In this document: positions 37,057-42,707 of the stretch, in pieces
Numbering within the stretch: the stretch's first letter is position 1
Layout of the letters: the number at the start of each line of letters is the position of its first letter
Assembly (NCBI RefSeq): GCF_001571265.1
Contig: NZ_BCTL01000015.1
Location: 1 to 42,707 of the forward strand
Direction of reading: 5' to 3'
From: Cedecea neteri NBRC 105707 = ATCC 33855
GTDB lineage: Bacteria; Pseudomonadota; Gammaproteobacteria; Enterobacterales; Enterobacteriaceae
DNA length: 42,707 nucleotides
Program-made: the position numbers and the translations under genes
The notes under the pieces: model-generated
The model's input: only the letters and a program-made list of their open reading frames with translations
What the model was told of the DNA's origin: nothing
Database searches by the model: none

Positions 37057-38007
37057 TTAGTGAGAAAGGGCGATGGGCTCCTCGGAAGGAGGAAAAATGT
37101 TTACCTGAGGAATAACCAACTCCTCCTCACCCCAAAACCGGGCGATCTCAGCCTGAACCCAGTCACAAAAATAGCCGACCCTCGGCAGTTCCCGCTTGCC
37201 CTGTGGGATCTCCAGCCAGTAGCCGTTCCCACTTTCAAGCTCCAGCTCCGCAAGCGGTAACAATAACCCTCCACGCAGCTCATTGCGGATCATCATCCGA
37301 TCGAGCACCGCATAGCCCGCGCCGGTCACACAGGCGTTGATCACCTGATCCTCGGTGCTGAACTCCAGCCCGCCGGAAAGCAGACTGTCGTTTTCTCCCG
37401 TAGCCGCAAGCCAGCGCGACCAGTTATCCAGCCGGATATCGCCGTTAAGAATATGCAGCTGCGGCTGCGAGGCCAGCGGCGGGAAAACCCCGTCAATCAT
37501 CAGCAGCGGGCTGGCCACCAGCAGCAGTTTTTCATGGCACAGCCACTGCCCCCGCCCTTCGCTTTCCTGGAAGGTGCCAAAGCGGATGGCGCAGTCAAAA
37601 TCGCTGTATTTCTGCCGGGTTTCGCTGATAAGGGCAATTTGTAGCTGGCCGTTGCGCTGGCGAAGCGCCACCAGTCGTGGTGCCAGCCAGCGGGTGGCAA
37701 AGGTCGGCGCCACCTGCAGGCGCAGGTGCTGTAAAGGGTTGCGCAGCTGAACGTGGCATACCCCTTCTTCCAGTATATCCAGCGACTGGCGCACCACGGG
37801 CAACAGCAGCATCGCGTCCTGGGTCAGCTCCAGTCCGCTGTGGGTACGCACAAACAGCAGTTTGCCTAGAAACGCTTCAAGCTGCTTGATTTGCCGGCTG
37901 GCCGCGCTCTGGGTAATGCACAGCGCCTGGGCTGCCTTACTAAAGCTAAGCGTCCGGCAGGTCTCTTCAAAGACCCTTAACATACTGAGTGACGGGAGTT
38001 TTCTCAT
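37057..38007 (-). CDS. LysR-family regulator (GcvA/AmpR-like), divergent from the fae operon
   Basis: 316 residues from the ATG at 38007 (MRKLPSLSMLRVFEETCRTLSFSKAAQALCITQSA). An in-frame ATG 11 codons earlier lacks a Shine-Dalgarno and overlaps a palindrome. The winged helix-turn-helix occupies about 4-63; the effector domain (about 90-295) is of the GcvA/AmpR subgroup (SDFDCAIRFGTF, CHEKLLLVASP). It is divergent from the transporter-fae-reductase-dehydrogenase operon with 243 bases between starts, so it is most likely the operon's activator and responds to its substrate. The effector is unknown. Confidence 0.88.
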   Translation of the reverse strand: MRKLPSLSMLRVFEETCRTLSFSKAAQALCITQSAASRQIKQLEAFLGKLLFVRTHSGLELTQDAMLLLPVVRQSLDILEEGVCHVQLRNPLQHLRLQVAPTFATRWLAPRLVALRQRNGQLQIALISETRQKYSDFDCAIRFGTFQESEGRGQWLCHEKLLLVASPLLMIDGVFPPLASQPQLHILNGDIRLDNWSRWLAATGENDSLLSGGLEFSTEDQVINACVTGAGYAVLDRMMIRNELRGGLLLPLAELELESGNGYWLEIPQGKRELPRVGYFCDWVQAEIARFWGEEELVIPQVNIFPPSEEPIALSH

Positions 38008-38040
38008 TATTGTCGTTATCCACGGGCAAGCGCCTGTCAT

Positions 38041-38060
38041 GTTAATAATATGTTATTAAC
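38041..38060. promoter_or_regulatory. 20-base palindrome, candidate operator of the LysR-family regulator
   Basis: GTTAATAA (38041-38048) and TTATTAAC (38053-38060) are perfect 8-base inverted repeats with a 4-base centre. The element contains the T-N11-A spacing of LysR-type sites and lies 33 bases upstream of the regulator's ATG. It is placed to serve autoregulation and activation of the divergent operon. Confidence 0.6.
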
Positions 38061-38118
38061 CTGCCCTGGAACGCCATCCCCTCGCGCACCTATTTCTGCA
38101 AAACAGGAGGAGGATCAC

Positions 38119-38205
38119 ATGCGTTTTTTGCCTGGGGGTATGACTAAAACGCACTCGCCTGTCAGCGCACTTTGCTGCCACATTGTTAACGCACCTGAAA
38201 CATAA
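38119..38205 (+). CDS. 28-codon candidate leader ORF upstream of the fae operon
   Basis: ATG at 38119 is preceded by AGGAGGAGG (38105-38113) with 5-base spacing, a near-ideal ribosome binding site. The ORF reads 28 codons to TAA at 38203-38205, 45 bases before the transporter ATG. The peptide (begins MRFLPGGMTKTHSPV, ends NAPET, with a Cys-Cys pair in the middle) matches nothing I know. The same AGGAGGAGG string precedes the transporter gene, so the pair could be a duplicated initiation region. Whether it is transcribed depends on where the operon promoter lies, which I cannot fix. Confidence 0.4.
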   Translation: MRFLPGGMTKTHSPVSALCCHIVNAPET

Positions 38206-38250
38206 AAAATACAAATACCCTACAAAAATCCCCTCACAGGAGGAGGCGTT

Positions 38251-39612
38251 ATGTCCCACCTGACACAACAGTACACCCGGATGGATGACGTGCCGTTAAA
38301 CCGTTTCCATATCAAAATCGCCGGCCTGACCTTCGGGGCACACTTTACCGACGGCTACGTGCTCGGCGTCATCGGCTTCGCGCTGGCCCAAATCAAACCG
38401 CAAATGGGGCTGACCCCCTTTTGGGAAGGAATGCTCGGTAGCTCGGCGCTGATCGGCCTGTTTCTCGGCAGCCTGGTGCTCGGCTGGATTTCCGATTACG
38501 TTGGCCGCCAGAAGATCTTCTGCTTCAGCTTCGTCGTTATCACGCTCGCCTCGGCGCTGCAGTTCTTCGCGACCACGCCAGAACAGTTGTTCTTCTTGCG
38601 GGTAATGGTCGGCATCGGCCTCGGCGGCGATTTCTCCGTCGGCCACACCATGCTGGCGGAGTTCTCTCCGCGTAAACATCGCGGCGTGCTGCTCGGCTCA
38701 TTCAGCGTGATCTGGACCTTTGGCTACGTGGCCGCGGGCTTCGCCGGGCACTTCCTAACGGCACTTGGCCCGGATGCCTGGCGCTGGCTGCTTTCTTCTT
38801 CTGCCCTGCCCGCGCTGATTATTCTGCTGATGCGCATCGGCACGCCGGAATCTCCGCGCTGGCTGATGGGCAAAGGACGGCGAGAACAGGCGATGGCTAT
38901 CGTCCATAAATACTTCGGCCCTAACGTGCTGCTGGTAGACGAAGCCCCGGTCGCCTCAAAGCAGCGCTTTATGTCACTGTTCGGGCCGAAATACCGCCGC
39001 CGCACCGCCTTCAACAGTCTGTTTTTTGTCTGCCTGGTGATCCCTTACTTCGCCATCTACACCTTCCTGCCGTCGATTCTGCAGGTGATGGGGCTGAACA
39101 ATAACTTCACCACCGACCTGCTGCTGAACGCCCTGCTGATCGTCGGCGCGCTGCTCGGGATCCTGCTCACCGTGGTCTGCTCACGCCGTGGCTTCCTGAT
39201 CGGTTCCTTTGTCTTCCTCGCCGCCTGCCTGGTGATGCTCAGCATTATTCCGGTCAGCCAGTCCGGCTGGTTAATTCTGTTCTTTGCCGCCTTCACGCTG
39301 GTGATGTCGGCGGTCAGTAATCTGGTGGGCGTCTTCCCGGCCGAAAGCTTCCCGACGGAAGTGCGGTCGATGGGCGTCGGCTTTGCCACCTCCATGAGCC
39401 GCCTGGGCTCTGCCATCGGCACCGGCTTACTGCCGTTGGCCATTCTGAATTACGGCATGCAGGCCACCACCGGCATGCTGGCGCTGGTGCTCGTCATCGG
39501 TGCCATTGTCTCTCTCGCCTGGGCGCCTGAAACCAAAGGGCTAACCCTGGTTGATGCCGCTCACGACCCGGCCCAGCGCCACGGCAATGCCGCCGCTGAA
39601 CCGGCTAAATAA
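38251..39612 (+). CDS. MFS metabolite:proton symporter (sugar-porter-like)
   Basis: 453 residues, about 12 membrane helices, presumably an importer of the substrate handled by the genes that follow. Motif A is GWISDYVGRQK (about 78-88); the segment PESPRWLMGKGR (about 199-210), and the C-terminal PAESFPTEVRSMGVGFATSMSRLGSAIG, are typical of sugar-porter and organic-acid symporters of the MFS. An acidic residue in helix 1 (HFTDGYVLG, D34) resembles other enterobacterial metabolite symporters. The Shine-Dalgarno AGGAGGAGG lies 4 bases before the ATG. First gene of a four-gene operon; 26 bases separate it from the fae-like gene. The substrate is unknown; a carboxylate or aromatic acid is plausible. 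Confidence 0.9.
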   Translation: MSHLTQQYTRMDDVPLNRFHIKIAGLTFGAHFTDGYVLGVIGFALAQIKPQMGLTPFWEGMLGSSALIGLFLGSLVLGWISDYVGRQKIFCFSFVVITLASALQFFATTPEQLFFLRVMVGIGLGGDFSVGHTMLAEFSPRKHRGVLLGSFSVIWTFGYVAAGFAGHFLTALGPDAWRWLLSSSALPALIILLMRIGTPESPRWLMGKGRREQAMAIVHKYFGPNVLLVDEAPVASKQRFMSLFGPKYRRRTAFNSLFFVCLVIPYFAIYTFLPSILQVMGLNNNFTTDLLLNALLIVGALLGILLTVVCSRRGFLIGSFVFLAACLVMLSIIPVSQSGWLILFFAAFTLVMSAVSNLVGVFPAESFPTEVRSMGVGFATSMSRLGSAIGTGLLPLAILNYGMQATTGMLALVLVIGAIVSLAWAPETKGLTLVDAAHDPAQRHGNAAAEPAK

Positions 39613-39638
39613 CGCTCACGCTTAACAGGAGAAGTCTC

Positions 39639-40142
39639 GTGGAAATGTATATCGGAGAAGGGTTTGAAGGTAACGGCGTTAACGCCTCGCACATCAACAT
39701 CATGATTGGCCCGCGCAGCGGCGTCGTCGGCCAGGCGTTTTCCAGCAGCCTCGCTTCACCAAGCCAGGGCCACTGCCCGTTTATGGTGGTGATCAAACCT
39801 AACGTTCCGGCCAAACCGATGACGCTATACGTCAACAAAGCGGAAATCAGCGGCGAGCTGCACGGCAATGCGACCTGGGGCGCGTCCCAGGCCGCCATCG
39901 CCAAAGCGGTAACCGAAGCGCTGCTGGACGGCACGCTGCCGGCGGAAGCGGAAGACGAATGGTGCATCGTCACCGCTAACTGGGTGAACCCCGGCTGTAA
40001 CGACATCGACGAGGTTTACCACAACAACTACCGCGCCTGCCGTCAGGCCATTCGCGCAGCGATGGGCAAATTGCCGCAGCGCAGCCAGATTGCTGACGCC
40101 CTGCCGCAGCTCGGCAATCCTTTCTACACCCCAAAAGCCTGA
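39639..40142 (+). CDS. Formaldehyde-activating enzyme (Fae) family protein
   Basis: 167 residues over the whole Fae domain, against about 170 in Methylobacterium extorquens Fae. Matches to that protein from memory are: the catalytic-histidine segment ASHINIMIGPR (H18 here, H17 there), IKPNVPAKPMTLYVNKAEI (APNLPCKPNTLMFNKVTI there), and the C-terminal YNYEA-like helix (YHNNYRACRQAIRAAMGKLP). Known Fae condenses formaldehyde with tetrahydromethanopterin, a cofactor not expected in this host, so the substrate is probably different. The GTG start has AGGAGAAG five bases upstream; an ATG two codons later is less well spaced. It is sandwiched between the transporter and the reductase (9-base gap). 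Confidence 0.88.
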   Translation: MEMYIGEGFEGNGVNASHINIMIGPRSGVVGQAFSSSLASPSQGHCPFMVVIKPNVPAKPMTLYVNKAEISGELHGNATWGASQAAIAKAVTEALLDGTLPAEAEDEWCIVTANWVNPGCNDIDEVYHNNYRACRQAIRAAMGKLPQRSQIADALPQLGNPFYTPKA

Positions 40143-40151
40143 GGAGGCGAA

Positions 40152-41195
40152 ATGGAATACGTCAACCTGGGCCACAGCGGCCTGAAAGTCTCTCGCCTGT
40201 GCCTCGGCACCATGAACATGGGCAGCAAACAGTGGAAGCCGTGGATTTTTGACGAATCACAAAGCGAGCCGCTGATCCGCCACGCGCTGGAGTCCGGCAT
40301 TAACTTTATCGACCTCGCCGACTTTTACTCCAGCGGCGCCGGGGAAGAAGTGGTCGGCAACGTGTTAAAACGCATTGCCCGCCGCGACGACCTGGTTCTC
40401 ACCACCAAAGTGGGTTACCCGATCGGCACAGGCTTTAACAACCAGGGCCATTCGCGCAAGCACATTATGGAAAGCATCGACGGCAGCCTGAAGCGCCTCG
40501 GCACCGACTACGTCGATATCTACATGCTGCACTACTTCGACGTGAATACACCTGTCGAAGAGACCTGGGCGGCGATGAACGACATCGTGCGCAGCGGTAA
40601 AGCGCGCTACGTCGGCGTTTCCACCATGTACACCTGGCAACTGGCGAAAATCCTTTGGTGCTGTGAGCGCAACGGCTACGCGAAACCTATCAACATGCAG
40701 CTGCAGCTGAACTGCGCCTACCGCGAAGAAGAGCGGGAAATGATCCCCTTCTGCCGCGACCAGGGGCTTGGCGTGTCGGTGTTCAGCCCGCTCGCCCGCG
40801 GCCTGCTGAGCTGCGACTTTACCTCCGTGCGCAATCAGACCGACTTCTTCACCCAGGAAATGTATGCGGATGCCACCTCCCGCAACGTCGCCCAGTCGGT
40901 CAGCCATGTCGCTCAGCTACGCGGCCTGCCTCCGGCGCAAATTGCTCAGGCGTGGGTACTGAACCATCCAGGCGTGGACTGCATGCTGGTTGGCGCAGAT
41001 TCCGTGCAGCAAATTGACAGCGCCATTGCCGCTCTCGGCACCTCGCTCGCTGAAGACGAGCGCTACGAGCTGGAGCGCAACTACACGCCGTGCGACGTCA
41101 TCAACGACTACACCGCAGGCAAACGCATCGCGCGAGAAGGCCGTGCCGCACGCGGCTTGTTTATTGATAACGTAACGACAAGGAATATCGCATGA
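40152..41195 (+). CDS. Aldo/keto reductase of the fae operon
   Basis: 347 residues. The AKR tetrad is complete: D54 (FIDLADFYSSG), Y59, K86 (TTKVGYP) and H127 (MLHYFD). The barrel end carries the NADP(H)-binding segment (VDCMLVGADSVQQIDSAI). It belongs to the Tas/YajO-like group rather than to classical aldose reductases. It would interconvert an aldehyde or ketone and an alcohol in the pathway. A GAGGAGG Shine-Dalgarno lies between the fae stop and the ATG, and the 3' end overlaps the dehydrogenase start by 4 bases (ATGA), so the genes are translationally coupled. Confidence 0.92.
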   Translation: MEYVNLGHSGLKVSRLCLGTMNMGSKQWKPWIFDESQSEPLIRHALESGINFIDLADFYSSGAGEEVVGNVLKRIARRDDLVLTTKVGYPIGTGFNNQGHSRKHIMESIDGSLKRLGTDYVDIYMLHYFDVNTPVEETWAAMNDIVRSGKARYVGVSTMYTWQLAKILWCCERNGYAKPINMQLQLNCAYREEEREMIPFCRDQGLGVSVFSPLARGLLSCDFTSVRNQTDFFTQEMYADATSRNVAQSVSHVAQLRGLPPAQIAQAWVLNHPGVDCMLVGADSVQQIDSAIAALGTSLAEDERYELERNYTPCDVINDYTAGKRIAREGRAARGLFIDNVTTRNIA

Positions 41196-42637
41196 GCAAC
41201 TTTGACGCCCTGGTTCGCACCGGTTGGTATTGCAACGGTGAATGGCGAGATACCGCCGAGCGCTACGCCGTTTTGAACCCGGCCACCGATGACGTTGTTG
41301 CCCAAGTGGCAAACGCCGGAGCAAAAGAAACCGAGGCGGCGATTGCCGCCGCCCATGCCGCCCTGCCCGCCTGGCGCGCATTAACGGCCAAAGCCCGCTC
41401 GCAAATCCTCCAGCGCTGGTTCGCGCTGATCATGGAGCATCAGGCCGAGCTGGCGGAGCTGATGGTGACCGAACAGGGCAAAGTGCTGGCGGAAGCCAAA
41501 GGCGAAGTGGCCTATGCCGCAAGCTTTATCGAATGGTTTGCCGAAGAAGCCAAACGTGCCAACGGCAAAACCATTCCGTCGCCGAAGACCGGAAACCAAA
41601 TCCTCACCTTTAAAGAGCCGGTTGGCGTCGTGGCGGCGATCACCCCGTGGAACTTCCCGTTAGCGATGCTGACCCGCAAACTCGGCCCTGCGCTGGCGGC
41701 AGGCTGTACCGCCGTGATTAAACCGGCAAACGAAACGCCGCTCTCTGCCTTCGCGCTTATCGTACTGGCTGAACAGGCTGGCGTCCCGGCGGGCGTAATC
41801 AATGCCGTGACCGGCAACACGGTGGCGATCGGCAGCACCCTGATGGCAAGCCCGACGGTACGTAAAATCTCCTTCACCGGCTCCACGCCAACCGGCAAGC
41901 TGCTGATGCGTCAGGCGGCGGATACCGTGAAAAAACTGTCGCTGGAGCTGGGCGGCAACGCCCCGTTTATCGTCTTTGACGATGCGGACATTGATGCTGC
42001 CGTGGAAGGCGCGATGGCGGCTAAGTTCCGAAATAGCGGGCAAACCTGCGTGTGCGTTAACCGTTTCTACATCCAGGCAGGCGTGTATGAGCAGTTTGTT
42101 GAGAAACTTGCCGCCGCCGCACGGGCGCTGAAAGTTGCCCCAGGCCTGACGCCGGGCGCCCAGCAGGGGCCGCTGATTCACCAGAAAGCGGTTGAGAAAG
42201 TGGAAGCTCACGTGAAGGATGCCCTTGAGCATGGCGCACGCCTGCTGTGCGGCGGCGAGCGTCACGCTCTCGGCGCATCGTTCTACCAGCCTACCGTGCT
42301 GGCCGACGCCACCGAAGCCATGCTGCTGGCCCGCGAGGAAACCTTCGGCCCGCTGGCGGCCTGCTTCCGCTTCAGCGGTGAGCTGGAGGCGATTGAGCGC
42401 GCTAACGCCACGCCGTTTGGCCTGGCGGCCTATCTCTACACCCGCGATCTGGCTCGCGCCTTCCGCGTCACCCAGCAGTTGGAAAGCGGCATGGTTGGTG
42501 TTAACGAAGGCATAATTTCTACGGAAGTGGCGCCTTTCGGCGGCGTGAAGGAGTCGGGTCTCGGCCGCGAGGGCTCTGACTGCGGGCTGGAAGAGTATCT
42601 GGAGACTAAGTACGTGAATCTGGGGGGGTTGCTGTAG
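41192..42637 (+). CDS. NAD(P)-dependent aldehyde dehydrogenase, succinate-semialdehyde type
   Basis: 481 residues (E. coli GabD 482). Catalytic residues are N154 (TPWNFP), K177 (VIKPANETP), E252 (LELGGNAPF) and C286 (GQTCVCVN); the second cysteine C288 is characteristic of semialdehyde dehydrogenases of the GabD group. It therefore probably oxidises a short semialdehyde such as succinate or glutarate semialdehyde to the dicarboxylate. It is not gabD itself, since no gabT or gabP is near. Last gene of the operon; no hairpin terminator is seen before the tandem repeat that begins 7 bases after its stop. Confidence 0.93.
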   Translation: MSNFDALVRTGWYCNGEWRDTAERYAVLNPATDDVVAQVANAGAKETEAAIAAAHAALPAWRALTAKARSQILQRWFALIMEHQAELAELMVTEQGKVLAEAKGEVAYAASFIEWFAEEAKRANGKTIPSPKTGNQILTFKEPVGVVAAITPWNFPLAMLTRKLGPALAAGCTAVIKPANETPLSAFALIVLAEQAGVPAGVINAVTGNTVAIGSTLMASPTVRKISFTGSTPTGKLLMRQAADTVKKLSLELGGNAPFIVFDDADIDAAVEGAMAAKFRNSGQTCVCVNRFYIQAGVYEQFVEKLAAAARALKVAPGLTPGAQQGPLIHQKAVEKVEAHVKDALEHGARLLCGGERHALGASFYQPTVLADATEAMLLAREETFGPLAACFRFSGELEAIERANATPFGLAAYLYTRDLARAFRVTQQLESGMVGVNEGIISTEVAPFGGVKESGLGREGSDCGLEEYLETKYVNLGGLL

Positions 42638-42644
42638 CAGCGAA

Positions 42645-42707
42645 TACGGTTTGGATCGGTTATGGTCTGTGTTGGATCGGCTAAGGTCTGTGTTGGATCG
42701 GCTAAGG
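42645..42707. repeat. 21-base tandem repeat running off the window end
   Basis: Two identical adjacent 21-base units (42666-42686 and 42687-42707) are preceded by a diverged one (42645-42665) that shares TTGGATCGG and the closing GG. The last complete unit ends on the final base of the window, so the array may continue. Each unit carries the core GTTGGATCGGCTAAGG. It is neither a palindrome nor a recognised insertion-sequence end. Confidence 0.9.

Noticed and set aside
41192-42637. Naming the last operon gene gabD
   Set aside because: The family match is strong, but the gene is outside any gabT-gabP context and is coupled to a Fae-like gene and a reductase, so its true substrate is open.

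Overview
The window is chromosomal DNA of a member of the Enterobacteriaceae. From amiC to ygeA the gene content and order follow the Escherichia coli backbone (amiC, argA, recD-recB-ptrA-recC, ppdC-ygdB-ppdB-ppdA, thyA-lgt, ptsP-rppH, mutH, ygdR, tas, lplT-aas, omrA, omrB, galR, lysA, lysR, ygeA). Most proteins are clearly diverged from the E. coli versions as I remember them. ygdQ is missing between mutH and ygdR, and araE does not follow ygeA. The source is therefore probably a related genus rather than Escherichia or Salmonella; I cannot name the genus from sequence alone.

Layout. Bases 1-30 hold the terminator of an upstream plus-strand transcript. Bases 86-2930 carry cell-wall amidase amiC, divergent from arginine-biosynthesis gene argA, with a textbook tandem ARG box between them. 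Bases 2928-16500 are a long minus-strand block: four minor-pilin genes, then recC, ptrA, recB and recD. Bases 16638-21490 carry thyA-lgt and ptsP-rppH, separated by a 340-base spacer with a duplicated hairpin. The 687-base rppH-mutH spacer contains perfect DnaA boxes and is a strong candidate for the DnaA-reactivating sequence DARS2. Bases 22178-24458 hold mutH, ygdR and tas. Bases 24460-28194 hold lplT-aas (lysophospholipid recycling) and the paired OmpR-regulated small RNAs omrA and omrB. Bases 28334-33416 hold galR with two operator-like palindromes, an inserted acetyltransferase and LacI-family regulator, and the divergent lysA/lysR pair. Bases 33418-35486 hold an exporter-like MFS gene and the amino-acid racemase ygeA.

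From about 35.5 kb the content is accessory: a stand-alone fepE-type Wzz chain-length regulator, then a LysR-family regulator divergent from a tight four-gene operon. That operon encodes an MFS importer, a formaldehyde-activating-enzyme (Fae) family protein, an aldo/keto reductase and a succinate-semialdehyde-type aldehyde dehydrogenase. This is the most novel part of the window. Fae is known from tetrahydromethanopterin-dependent C1 metabolism, which enterobacteria are not known to have, yet here it sits among transport and aldehyde-processing genes under its own regulator. A 28-codon ORF with a near-ideal ribosome binding site lies in front of the operon. The window ends inside a 21-base tandem repeat directly after the last gene.

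Many start sites were moved from the longest possible ORF to internal starts, judged by Shine-Dalgarno sequences, overlaps with upstream genes, and agreement with the known length and N-terminus of each family.
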